Counted from the first letter of the stretch, positions 1 through 7,787 are shown. The stretch is 13,711 bases of DNA from Planctomycetota bacterium (GCA_021160865.1 JAGHBS010000142.1:1-13711); one strand, 5' to 3'. Program-made: numbers and translations. The notes: generated from the sequence alone by a model not told the origin.

Positions 1-3000
1 ATGTTATCGCACACCAGCACCATCGTCCCATCACCAACGGAAATCACGCCGTAACCGAGACCTGACCAGCAATTATGATGTATATGACAATGATCGACCT
101 GCCCTACTGCCCCCTTGCTGAAATAAAGCGCTCTTGCAAAGGCGGTTACTTCACAATGATCAACGCGGATATTCTTTACCCCCCTTGCCTGCAAGCAGCA
201 ACTATCGCTGTATTTAGCGGGGGTAGGATTAAGCCCGTAGAGCTTCATACGAGTTATTCGTATATTATCACCTGCTGCCCGAAAGATAAGCCCATTTCTT
301 ACAGATGAAATAAACGTCTTCGACCCTTCGCCCAGCAAGGTCAAGCCAGCCGGTATATTGACGCCCTTTATGACATATTTACCTGCAGGAAGATAAACGA
401 CGGGTATCCCCTCGGCAGCTGCTTTATCACAGGCAGCCTGTACGTCAGCAGTGGTGAAACCCTTCACCACGACCCTGTTGGAAAGGTATTTTTGCTCATC
501 CGGGCTAAGCGGAACATCCGGACCGATTGCCTTGGTGTCTACCCGCGTGCCTGGCTTGGTTGACCAAATGAGGAATTCTGGCTGCCTTTTCGTTATAAAT
601 TTGAACTCTTCACTCGTTGATTCGTTCCCTGCTTCATCGATCGATTTAATCACGAAGTAATATGTTGTTTCAGGCTTTAGATTCTCAAGACGGCATCGAT
701 GGAATCTCACGTAAAAAGGCTGGTCTACCTGCCCGGAATATTTACCCGACGCTCTACCATACGCCAAAGTCGATCGGCATTTCTCATCGCTTTGCCATTC
801 GATTAGTGCAGAATAACTCGTAATGCGTCCAGCATCTAATTTAGAAATCCTCGGCGGGGTCTTATCGGGCAGTAGCCGAATTTGAATAGATGTGATTTTA
901 TCCTTATCGACTTTTACAGATTGAATATAAGGCTGATATCCCTTAGCCAATATCTTCAATTTATAATTACCTGCCGGAACTTGCATATTGAACTTACCTT
1001 TATCATTGCTTGTGCTGCTGAACAAACCAGCAGTGATCTTGACGCCAGCAAGAATTCTTCCGGAAGCATCTTCAACTTTTCCTGCGATAGTTCCACGCGG
1101 ACAGCCTTGAGCGTAGATTTTGAGAATCTCCTCATCCGTCAGGGCACGGGAATAAATCCTCACTTCATCGATTATCCCCTTGAAGAAGGTATCCAATCGA
1201 TCATTCGCATACCATGCACCAAGATATAGATCTGTCTTGGAAGGATAAATCCCACCTTCAGGAGGAGTTGCTGTAAATTGATCCTGCTTGCCGTTGATAT
1301 AAATCTTCATCGTCTTACCGTCGGACACTGCTGCTATATGTACCCATTTATCTTTAGGAACGATCTGATTGGAAGAATCGCACCAGGAGCTGTTCATCCC
1401 GGTAGAAGATAACGCGAAATTTACTCCACCCCTTGTCGGCTCGATGTCTAACTCGTAGCTCCGCTGACCCGAACCGTGACGATAATAAAACCATCTGCCG
1501 AAAATCGTTCCCCTCTCGGTGGCAGGCGATTTTATCCACGCCATCAAAGTAATTTGCTTATTCGCACTATCCAGAGAGGCAGATTTCTTGATACGAACGT
1601 AGCTGGTTTTACCGTCGAACAACAATCCGCCACCGATTCTACCACTTGTCCATGTAGCGTTGTGAATTTTCCCGTGATTCCGATTGTCCGACGCATCAAA
1701 GGCAATGTCTCCTTTACCCGCATCGAACTTCCAATAAGCAATCAGGCCATCTTCACGATAATTCGTGGTGGTAGTTAGAGCCTTGTCCCGACTTTTAGTT
1801 TTATTGCCTGCTTCATCAATACTTACGAGTGAGAAATGATATCGCTTCCCGGGTGTTAGTCCCGATAAAATAATATGATGCGACTTTACATACTTCGTCC
1901 CTTGTTCGGCTTGAGACTTCGTGTAGTTTCCTGCAGATATTCCGTATTCAACCTTTCCGATACAAGGTTCGTTTGTTTCCCATTCGATAATCGCCACCGA
2001 ACCAATGGGGCTCAGCGAAGTGATGTTGAAAATTCTCGGTGCAACTTTATCCTCAACGATACTAATTCCAACGTTTGCTCGTTTATCTGCCTCAACTTGA
2101 ACGTCGACAAATTGCCTTTTATAGCCATTCTTGCTGACCAGTAATTTGTATCTCCCGACGGGTACTACCAAGCTAAAGGTGCCATCAGTGGCGGTTCGAG
2201 TTTTGAAAGGTCCGATGGATACCTGAACATTGTCTATGGGCTTGCCTTTCGAATCCGTAATCTTACCGGAAATTTTACCCTTCGGACTGGCGAGGGAATA
2301 AATCTTAAGTATCTCATCAGCACTTAGTGCCTTACTATAGATTCGCACCTCATCAATCTTTCCTTTGAAAGCGCAATCCCACTTATCTTTTCCCCATCTC
2401 CAGATTCCTATATACAAATCCCCCTTGGCCTGATGGACCTTGTAGGGGGCATCTTTTTTGATAACAGAGAGCTTCCCATTGATATATATCTTTGCCGTCT
2501 TGCTGTCTCCGTCGAAAACGGCAGCCAGATGAACCCATTTCCCCTTCTGTATAGATTGCTTAGGCGAATAGCACCAGCAACTAGCTGCCCCCTCAGGTGA
2601 GATAGCAAAGCCGGCTACCGCCCCCTTGTCTTTTACTTCCAACAACATACTTCGATCAGCAGTACCTTCGTATAGCCAGCAACATAGGACGGTATATCTT
2701 CCCTGCAAAGAGGTTTTCACCCACGCTGTTACAGTAATTTGCTTATCCGGCTTATTCAAAGTAGCTGATTTGGGGACAACCACATAATCATCTACACCAT
2801 CAAACTTCAATGCCTTACCAGATACTCCTTCACACCAAACAGCCCCATGAATTACTCCATCGTTTCCATTGCCGGAAGCATCTCGAAGCTTAGTTCCTGA
2901 TCCTTCATCGAACTTCCAATAAGCAACCAGGCCATCTTCCTGATTTGCCTCGCAAAGGGACGCTGGAAAACCTATCGTCAACAAAATAAAAAGCCCCGAA

Positions 3001-3041
3001 ACAACCAGCCCTAAAGCCCTCGATTTCTCCCGTTCGCCCAT
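1..3041 (-). CDS. Large secreted modular protein: (LamG-carboxypeptidase-regulatory-Fn3) x2 plus beta-helix, 3' partial
   Basis: The frame stays open from an ATG at 3041 to the left edge, giving 1013 residues without the C-terminus. The start has a strong ribosome-binding site (AAGGAG) 8 bases upstream. Residues 1-33 form a Sec signal peptide with a hydrophobic core (LVVSGLFILLTIGF) and likely cleavage near CEA. Visible domains in order: LamG-like jellyroll about 36-245 (opens DGLVAYWKFDEG, ends DEVRIYSKAL); carboxypeptidase-regulatory-like beta sandwich about 254-325 (GKISGKITDSKGKP); fibronectin III or purple-acid-phosphatase-N-like about 334-425; a second LamG about 431-640; a second regulatory-like domain about 649-715; a second Fn3 about 729-818; then a pectate-lyase-3/right-handed beta-helix region from about 858 (DVQAACDKAAAEGIPVVYLP, later DHCEV and DHCHIHHN rungs). 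Such proteins are exported and usually bind or process polysaccharide; no catalytic residue can be assigned here. It lies 34 bases downstream of the SpoIID-like gene and is probably co-transcribed with it. The architecture is confident, the function is not. Confidence 0.9.
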   Translation of the reverse strand, partial: MGEREKSRALGLVVSGLFILLTIGFPASLCEANQEDGLVAYWKFDEGSGTKLRDASGNGNDGVIHGAVWCEGVSGKALKFDGVDDYVVVPKSATLNKPDKQITVTAWVKTSLQGRYTVLCCWLYEGTADRSMLLEVKDKGAVAGFAISPEGAASCWCYSPKQSIQKGKWVHLAAVFDGDSKTAKIYINGKLSVIKKDAPYKVHQAKGDLYIGIWRWGKDKWDCAFKGKIDEVRIYSKALSADEILKIYSLASPKGKISGKITDSKGKPIDNVQVSIGPFKTRTATDGTFSLVVPVGRYKLLVSKNGYKRQFVDVQVEADKRANVGISIVEDKVAPRIFNITSLSPIGSVAIIEWETNEPCIGKVEYGISAGNYTKSQAEQGTKYVKSHHIILSGLTPGKRYHFSLVSIDEAGNKTKSRDKALTTTTNYREDGLIAYWKFDAGKGDIAFDASDNRNHGKIHNATWTSGRIGGGLLFDGKTSYVRIKKSASLDSANKQITLMAWIKSPATERGTIFGRWFYYRHGSGQRSYELDIEPTRGGVNFALSSTGMNSSWCDSSNQIVPKDKWVHIAAVSDGKTMKIYINGKQDQFTATPPEGGIYPSKTDLYLGAWYANDRLDTFFKGIIDEVRIYSRALTDEEILKIYAQGCPRGTIAGKVEDASGRILAGVKITAGLFSSTSNDKGKFNMQVPAGNYKLKILAKGYQPYIQSVKVDKDKITSIQIRLLPDKTPPRISKLDAGRITSYSALIEWQSDEKCRSTLAYGRASGKYSGQVDQPFYVRFHRCRLENLKPETTYYFVIKSIDEAGNESTSEEFKFITKRQPEFLIWSTKPGTRVDTKAIGPDVPLSPDEQKYLSNRVVVKGFTTADVQAACDKAAAEGIPVVYLPAGKYVIKGVNIPAGLTLLGEGSKTFISSVRNGLIFRAAGDNIRITRMKLYGLNPTPAKYSDSCCLQARGVKNIRVDHCEVTAFARALYFSKGAVGQVDHCHIHHNCWSGLGYGVISVGDGTMVLVCDN

Positions 3042-3049
3042 TTCTATCT

Positions 3050-3055
3050 CTCCTT
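3050..3055 (-). promoter_or_regulatory. Ribosome-binding site for the LamG/beta-helix gene
   Basis: The minus strand reads AAGGAG, 8 bases before the ATG at 3041. It fixes the start of the large modular gene and shows that it can be translated independently of the SpoIID-like gene ending at 3076. Confidence 0.7.
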
Positions 3056-3075
3056 TCCAATTCGACATCATGGTT

Positions 3076-4338
3076 TCAATACACTCTAAACAGTTTGGCA
3101 CCGGGATAGTATGCAGAGAGAATTTCTTTCACCGACCAGCCACGCCTGGCTTTTCCCTCAGCCCCCCACTGGCACAATCCGACGCCATGCCCCATACCCC
3201 GGCCGTCTTCAAAGACGATGCTATCACCGTTATCACGAATCTGGCAATTCATACTGTAAAGCTGCTTCGTTCTGGGATCATTATATCTCAACAATGTCAA
3301 ACGAAGCGTCTCAGCCAGCATATTTACCTTCTTTCCATTTATTCCAATGATATTAATCCAAACAGGTCTGGCAGGAAGGCCTGCTGATCCTTTAAACACC
3401 TCTACAACCTCAATGGTCTTGATGCCGCCTATGGAAGCAACTTGTGGGAAATCCCGCACAAGCGCACGATAGATAATATCCTTAGGAATGGAAACTGCTT
3501 GCCAGCGATAAAATTTGCATTTGCGACAATCATTGCAAATCTGACCACCTGCCAATGGCCCTGACGATACCTTTTTACCTGTTAGAACCTCTACGCTATT
3601 GACCATCCCGCCACAGCAGGCAGAGTAATATGCCTTGAATATCTTCTCATGACCTTCTGAGCCATAAGCAAGAACGATGCCTCGAGTGGTTTCAACGGCA
3701 AGGCGGGATTTCTCACTCTCAGCACGAATGCCCCGATAAACCTGCGATGATTGATCAGCCCGAAGATCATATCGATGCACCTGACCGAAGGTATTCATCT
3801 CATAAAGGGCATAGGTGCGAGCAGCGATAGCTTGAACTTGATAAGTAACCGGAGACCATGAACTATACAATTCCCCTCCGAGCACACTGCTAAGATATGC
3901 CTCAAGATTAATATAGTTAATCGCAAGAATGCCGCCACTGCCGTCAGCACAAAAAACCATCTTGCCACGATAGCATCCTGTTCCGATACAGATAAACGAA
4001 TCCGTATCAGCAACGATACTCAACTCTGGTGAAAGATATTTCCGTGTGCCCAGCGACCATTGCCCCCCCTGCCTTGTCAGCACTACCTGCTGAAGCGGCT
4101 GATACGAACTTAATAAGATTTGCCCCGTTGATGAAATAATCTTATATCCGCCAGTAGTTGAAAGGCTAATCCTTTCATCATGAGCCACCAGCACACGAAT
4201 AATCGGCACATTACCACAACTAACCGATGGCGAGGATATTGATGTGTCGCTCTTCGGACAGCCTACGATTAACAATAGACCGATTGATAGGGCTAAAAGA
4301 GTTGTTGTTGCGATTATGTTGAATCCGCGTTCAGTCAT
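3076..4338 (-). CDS. SpoIID/LytB-domain lipoprotein (putative peptidoglycan lytic transglycosylase)
   Basis: A 420-residue protein from the ATG at 4338; a TTG directly before it (4341) is the only other in-frame start, because a stop precedes it. The N-terminus is a lipoprotein signal: a hydrophobic stretch ending in LIVGC, so Cys27 is the likely lipidated residue. From about residue 131 the SpoIID fold is clear: INYINLEAYLSSVLGGELYSSW contributes the conserved Glu (about 156) expected to be catalytic, followed by YQVQAIAARTYAL, then YYSACCGGMV, and a C-terminal GRGMGHGVGLCQWGAEG with SAYYPGAKL. In SpoIID this domain cleaves denuded glycan strands. Here a periplasmic, membrane-anchored role in wall remodelling is inferred; no sporulation genes are visible. 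A Cys-rich segment (ICNDCRKCKFYRW, about 268-280) together with the CC pair could bind metal, as the SpoIID family has a zinc site. It lies 143 bases after the TPR/alpha-CTD gene and 34 bases before the large LamG gene. No clear ribosome-binding site is seen. Confidence 0.92.
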   Translation of the reverse strand: MTERGFNIIATTTLLALSIGLLLIVGCPKSDTSISSPSVSCGNVPIIRVLVAHDERISLSTTGGYKIISSTGQILLSSYQPLQQVVLTRQGGQWSLGTRKYLSPELSIVADTDSFICIGTGCYRGKMVFCADGSGGILAINYINLEAYLSSVLGGELYSSWSPVTYQVQAIAARTYALYEMNTFGQVHRYDLRADQSSQVYRGIRAESEKSRLAVETTRGIVLAYGSEGHEKIFKAYYSACCGGMVNSVEVLTGKKVSSGPLAGGQICNDCRKCKFYRWQAVSIPKDIIYRALVRDFPQVASIGGIKTIEVVEVFKGSAGLPARPVWINIIGINGKKVNMLAETLRLTLLRYNDPRTKQLYSMNCQIRDNGDSIVFEDGRGMGHGVGLCQWGAEGKARRGWSVKEILSAYYPGAKLFRVY

Positions 4339-4431
4339 CAATCAACATTTATCCCGATTATCCATAAGGATACACGAAGGTAATACACCATCCCCCAACG
4401 ATTTTCATCTGGATTAGCTCCCTGTCATACT

Positions 4432-4459
4432 TATCTATACCTGCTTTACAGTCTGTCAA
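4432..4459 (-). promoter_or_regulatory. Possible sigma-70-type promoter for the SpoIID-like gene
   Basis: In the 143-base gap the minus strand carries a perfect TTGACA (4459-4454), then 16 bases, then TAGATA (4437-4432). The -35 is good and the -10 is weak. It would give a leader of roughly 85 bases before the ATG at 4338. Read-through from the TPR gene is equally possible. Confidence 0.3.
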
Positions 4460-4481
4460 GAACTTGCACCGCACTAAGATC

Positions 4482-5873
4482 TTATGGGGTTTGCCTTAAT
4501 GACAAGCCATATTCAGCAAGACGACGTTTGACCTCTTCAAGAGATGTCTTACCGAAATTTGGACAGGCGAGTAATTCAGCTTCACTCTTACTTGCCAACT
4601 CCCCGAGCGTCTTAACCTTTAGTCGATCAAGGGCCTTTCGAATCCGAACCGGTAATTGCACCTGCGAAATCGGCGTAGCAAGGACACCCTCATTACTCAC
4701 AGTAGCACCATGGGAGGTTTCAACGGGCATCGTCTCAGCAGCTTCTTCCCTCAGCTGACCTATCCGAAGATTTTTAGAAGCCAGCATTCTCTTTATCTCA
4801 GCAAGGGATGTTTCACCGAAGTTCTTGAACGAGAGCAACTCTGCCTCGGTTACGTGCAGCAGGTCGCCAAGAGTACGGATATTCATTTTCTTGAGGCAAT
4901 TCCTCGCCCGAACCGACAATTCAAAATCTGTCACTGGAATAGCAAGTAAGTCATTACGGCGGGCAATACGCTTGGCTTCATCTTCGTCGAAGTACATATC
5001 CTTGGAAGCAAGGACATCCTTGAGAAATAACTGGGCACGAGCATGATTGGGATTACATTCCAGAATCCGTCTCAAACATCGTTCAGCATGATCATATTTA
5101 CCGGCATCTTCATACAGCACCGCCAGATTTAATAAGGCATTTGCAAGGATGGGGTGAATGGGCTTTGCAGGCTGTTGTTCAGTAGTTGGCGTACCTTCAG
5201 CAGCAACTTTTTTCTGCGCAGCCTGTGGCTGGGTGATACATTCTAAGTAAAGTTCGATTGCCTTTTCTTCATCTCCGTGCAAATCGTAATAATACGCTAA
5301 CCGGAAAGTAGCTGCTGGATGCCCGGGTTGAATCTGTCTTTCCTGTTCGTACCTCTCTTCTGCCGTATCATAATCACCCTTCAGTTCGGCAATCATACCT
5401 GCAACGTAATGCCAATTGGGGTCATCCTGACTTGCCTTTTCGATTTGCCTGATAATCTTTTCAGCCTCATCGATATTGCCCGCCAGGCAATGGACTTCAG
5501 CCATCTCGACTTCTATTGCCCTACTATCCCATCCACGATCCTTCGCAAGGCGCAGGTTTTCCAGCGCCTTATCCCATTGTCTTATACATTTATAACATTG
5601 GGCCTGGTAATAACGTCGTTCTTTGTTATCAGTACCTTTTCCAAGCAATTCAATCGCTTCATGAAATCTGCAAAGCATGAACTTTGCGATGCCGAGTTTT
5701 ACCGCCGCTGCTCCGGTAGGTGAAGGATGCTCCGCTGCAAATCGTTCTACCAAGCGACGGAACTTCTTTACAGGCCCCTTCAACATTAAGGCCAATTCTT
5801 GCACCTTTTGACAATCTTCCTGCGTCCAACTCTCTTTATTCATTAATTCTTCAAGTTCTGAAATGGTCTCCAT
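4482..5873 (-). CDS. TPR-repeat protein with two tandem RNA polymerase alpha C-terminal-like domains
   Basis: A 463-residue soluble protein with no signal peptide or membrane segment. The start is the ATG at 5873, set by AGGAGAG 5 bases upstream; an in-frame TTG at 5876 is less likely. Residues about 50-295 are helical tetratricopeptide-type repeats (for example LAVLYEDAGKYDHAERCLRR and FRLAYYYDLHGDEEKAIELY), interrupted by a Gln/Pro/Thr-rich linker near 225-240. Two modules like the C-terminal domain of RNA polymerase alpha follow: about 312-373 (FELSVRARNCLKKMNIRTLG, ending FGETSLAEIKRML) and about 400-461 (LPVRIRKALDRLKVKTLGEL, ending FGKTSLEEVKRRL). Copy 1 keeps the Arg, Asn and Cys matching E. 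coli alpha R265, N268 and C269; copy 2 keeps only the Arg. Both keep the Gly and Ser of the helix-hairpin-helix but have Thr where E. coli has K298. The rest of alpha is absent, so this is not rpoA. A DNA- or RNAP-associated adaptor is inferred. It heads the minus-strand block with SpoIID. Confidence 0.92.
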   Translation of the reverse strand: METISELEELMNKESWTQEDCQKVQELALMLKGPVKKFRRLVERFAAEHPSPTGAAAVKLGIAKFMLCRFHEAIELLGKGTDNKERRYYQAQCYKCIRQWDKALENLRLAKDRGWDSRAIEVEMAEVHCLAGNIDEAEKIIRQIEKASQDDPNWHYVAGMIAELKGDYDTAEERYEQERQIQPGHPAATFRLAYYYDLHGDEEKAIELYLECITQPQAAQKKVAAEGTPTTEQQPAKPIHPILANALLNLAVLYEDAGKYDHAERCLRRILECNPNHARAQLFLKDVLASKDMYFDEDEAKRIARRNDLLAIPVTDFELSVRARNCLKKMNIRTLGDLLHVTEAELLSFKNFGETSLAEIKRMLASKNLRIGQLREEAAETMPVETSHGATVSNEGVLATPISQVQLPVRIRKALDRLKVKTLGELASKSEAELLACPNFGKTSLEEVKRRLAEYGLSLRQTP

Positions 5874-5878
5874 CAAAT

Positions 5879-5885
5879 CTCTCCT
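5879..5885 (-). promoter_or_regulatory. Ribosome-binding site for the TPR/alpha-CTD gene
   Basis: The minus strand reads AGGAGAG, 5 bases before the ATG at 5873. This spacing favours the ATG over the TTG one codon upstream. Confidence 0.65.
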
Positions 5886-5923
5886 ACTCTCAAGGTTCTT
5901 TACCCGGACACAATGAACTTGCT

Positions 5924-5951
5924 ATTATAATCTTATTGATTTGCTTTTCAA
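5924..5951 (-). promoter_or_regulatory. Sigma-70-type promoter for the TPR/alpha-CTD gene
   Basis: The minus strand has TTGAAA (5951-5946), a 16-base spacer and a perfect TATAAT (5929-5924). Transcription would begin near 5917, giving a leader of about 45 bases containing the AGGAGAG site. The -35 lies next to, and partly over, the ribosome-binding site of the divergent lipid-kinase gene. Confidence 0.6.
5926..5931 (+). promoter_or_regulatory. Possible -10 element for the lipid kinase-kdsA-thymidylate synthase set
   Basis: The plus strand reads TATAAT at 5926-5931, overlapping the minus-strand -10 of the divergent gene. I found no convincing -35 hexamer 16-18 bases upstream. Initiation near 5938 would give a leader of about 22 bases before the GTG at 5961. 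Confidence 0.35.
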
Positions 5952-5960
5952 GGACTTGCC

Positions 5961-6902
5961 GTGTCAGAAGAAAAATCCAAACGGGCAATTCATATAATAA
6001 TCAACCCGAAAAGCGGAAGCGGTCTGAAGCATTCTGCATTAGTGGAGTTTTGCACTATACTGAGAGGATATGGTAAAGAGATTATCGAATACCGTACCAA
6101 GGCACCCGAAGATGCAACCAGGTATGCAAAATCCATTCGGAATAATGCTCAAAGTGTGGTTGTCTGGGGCGGCGACGGTACCGTGCGCGAAGTAGCATCG
6201 GCATTGGTCGGCTCAAGCGTCCCGATGCTTGCCTGTCCGGTAGGCACTGAAAATCTCCTTGCCAAGGAGTTAAGCATCCCAAGCCATCCTCGCCGATTGG
6301 TTGAAACACTACTTAACGGACGCGTTGCACAATGCGATCTCGGGATAGTCAATGATCAGAATTTCTTGATGATCATAGGCGTTGGATTTGATGGTGAGGT
6401 GGTCCGACGACTCGCCGCCGTCCGAAGGGGGCATATCACGCATCTGAGTTATTTCTGGCCTATCTGGCGGACATTCTGGGAACATGACTTTCCCAAGTTG
6501 AAAATCATCGCTGACGGTGAAGAACTCTTTGATGATTATGGACTTGCCTTTGTCGGAAATATTTCACGATATGCAGCAGGGCTGAGAATTTGTCGCGACG
6601 CTCGTTTTGACGATGGCAAACTCGACCTTGTAATTTTTTCCTGTCAGAAACAAACCGCTTTGGTTCTCCATGCTGCATGGACCTTGCTTCGACGGCATCC
6701 ACTGAAGGGAAACGTCATCTACCGTCAGTGTCGCAAGATACGCATCGAAACCGATCAACCCGTTCCCAGTCAGATTGACGGAGATGTTGGCCCGAATTGT
6801 CCGCTGGACATCGGTGTGCATAACAGTAAACTACTTCTAATCGTTCCACCACCCACGGTGCAGATAAGTCATTGGCCGTGGCGGACAGAGTTGCCATTAT
6901 GA
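5961..6902 (+). CDS. Diacylglycerol kinase-family lipid kinase (YegS/DgkB-like)
   Basis: A 313-residue cytoplasmic or membrane-peripheral protein that starts with GTG at 5961; AAGGA at 5950-5954 lies 6 bases upstream. Diagnostic motifs of the DAGK catalytic superfamily are all present: INPKSGSG (about 14-21) in the first strand-loop, VVWGGDGTVREVAS (about 67-80) for the nucleotide-binding GGDGT, CPVGTENLLAKEL (about 92-104) where many relatives have GTxND, GVGFDGEVV (about 140-148), AGLRICRDARFDDGKLDLV (about 206-224) and SQIDGDV (about 270-276) near the C-terminus. The length is normal for the family. These enzymes phosphorylate diacylglycerol or related lipids using ATP; the actual lipid cannot be read from sequence. 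Its TGA overlaps the kdsA ATG (ATGA), so translation of the two is probably coupled. The link with Kdo synthesis suggests an envelope-lipid role, as inference. Confidence 0.92.
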   Translation: MSEEKSKRAIHIIINPKSGSGLKHSALVEFCTILRGYGKEIIEYRTKAPEDATRYAKSIRNNAQSVVVWGGDGTVREVASALVGSSVPMLACPVGTENLLAKELSIPSHPRRLVETLLNGRVAQCDLGIVNDQNFLMIIGVGFDGEVVRRLAAVRRGHITHLSYFWPIWRTFWEHDFPKLKIIADGEELFDDYGLAFVGNISRYAAGLRICRDARFDDGKLDLVIFSCQKQTALVLHAAWTLLRRHPLKGNVIYRQCRKIRIETDQPVPSQIDGDVGPNCPLDIGVHNSKLLLIVPPPTVQISHWPWRTELPL

Positions 6903-7735
6903 ACAATGAGATGATTTCACATACAAACTTTCGTTGCCGAATCGGCGAAGTTGTCGTCGGTGCAGGAAAATTAGTCCTCATTGCAGGGCCATGCATGGCT
7001 GAGAGCCTCGATTTATGTTTGAAAGTAGCTGACCGATTATCCCGATTATGCCGTTCGCTCAATATTGGCTACATCTTCAAGAGTAGTTATGACAAAGCCA
7101 ATCGTACTGCCGTGGATAGTCCCCGTGGGCCCGGGCTGGAAGAAGGTCTCAGGTGGCTTGATGAGGTTCGGCAGCACTTCGGCGTGCCTATACTTTCCGA
7201 TATCCACGATGTCAGCCAGGCAGCACCAGCAGGAGAAGTACTCGATTGCTTGCAAATCCCTGCCTTTTTATGCAGACAAACCGACCTGCTTCTCGCCGCT
7301 GGTAGAAGCGGAAAGGCAGTCAACATCAAGAAAGGGCAATTCGTCTCGCCTGAGAAGATGCGATTTGCCGTTGAAAAGGTGCGCTCGACGGGAAATGATA
7401 ATGTCATGCTCACCGAACGCGGCACCACCTTTGGCTACGATTTGCTCATAAACGATTTCCGTGCGATACCTATCATGCAGCAATATGCTCCAGTAGTCTT
7501 CGACGCCACCCATTCGACGCAACAGTCAGGTAGCGGAGCGGTGACCATCGGCCAACGACAATTCGTACCTACTCTTGCCAAGGCTGCCATTGCCGCTGGT
7601 GCTGATGCACTGTTCATAGAAACGCACCCTGACCCTGACAAAGCCCTTTCTGATGCTGCCAGTCAATGGCCGCTCGATAAGATGGAAGAACTTTTAAAAC
7701 AATGTCTGGAAATCTTTGCCGCTACTCGGCTATAA
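6899..7735 (+). CDS. kdsA: 3-deoxy-8-phosphooctulonate synthase (KDO-8-phosphate synthase), metal-dependent type
   Basis: A 278-residue TIM-barrel enzyme that condenses phosphoenolpyruvate with arabinose-5-phosphate to KDO-8-phosphate, in the cytoplasm, for the inner core of lipopolysaccharide. Family motifs include FKSSYDKANRTAVDSPRGPG (about 60-79), ILSDIHDVSQAAP, LQIPAFLCRQTDLL, VNIKKGQFVSPEKM, ERGTTFGYDLLINDF, FDATHSTQQ and FIETHPDPDKALSDA. The position that is Asn in E. coli KdsA (GGMN) is Cys32 here (AGPC). Together with His205, Glu241 and Asp252 this gives the full metal-ligand set of the metal-dependent class. The start is the ATG at 6899, which overlaps the upstream TGA. An upstream in-frame TTG at 6872 would add nine residues inside the lipid-kinase gene and is less likely. 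The next gene starts 58 bases after the stop. The rest of the Kdo pathway is not in this window. Confidence 0.96.
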   Translation: MNNEMISHTNFRCRIGEVVVGAGKLVLIAGPCMAESLDLCLKVADRLSRLCRSLNIGYIFKSSYDKANRTAVDSPRGPGLEEGLRWLDEVRQHFGVPILSDIHDVSQAAPAGEVLDCLQIPAFLCRQTDLLLAAGRSGKAVNIKKGQFVSPEKMRFAVEKVRSTGNDNVMLTERGTTFGYDLLINDFRAIPIMQQYAPVVFDATHSTQQSGSGAVTIGQRQFVPTLAKAAIAAGADALFIETHPDPDKALSDAASQWPLDKMEELLKQCLEIFAATRL

Positions 7736-7780
7736 TGCCACCACCGTAAGAAACAAGGACGTGTGCCTGGTGCAAGGTGC

Positions 7781-7787
7781 AAGGAGG
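7781..7787 (+). promoter_or_regulatory. Ribosome-binding site for the thymidylate synthase-like gene
   Basis: The plus strand reads AAGGAGG, a near-perfect site 6 bases before the ATG at 7794 (3 bases before an adjacent ATG at 7791). It rules out the earlier in-frame ATG at 7731 and the other upstream starts that reach back into kdsA. Confidence 0.8.

Noticed and set aside
3170..3184. TGGCAC resembling a sigma-54 -24 element
   Set aside because: The required GC at the -12 position is not at the right spacing (CG is found), and it is inside the SpoIID-like gene on the opposite strand with nothing downstream to express.
4482..5418. The TPR/alpha-CTD gene as a fragment of rpoA
   Set aside because: The alpha N-terminal dimerisation domain is absent, TPR repeats replace it, and there are two C-terminal copies; ribosomal protein neighbours of rpoA are also missing.
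5319..5723. Plus-strand open frame of 134 codons
   Set aside because: It is antisense to the TPR region, whose repeat motifs are clear; no independent signal supports it.
6872..6898. Upstream in-frame TTG giving a longer KdsA
   Set aside because: It would lie inside the lipid-kinase gene without a ribosome-binding site, whereas the ATG at 6899 forms a classic ATGA overlap and gives the normal KdsA length.
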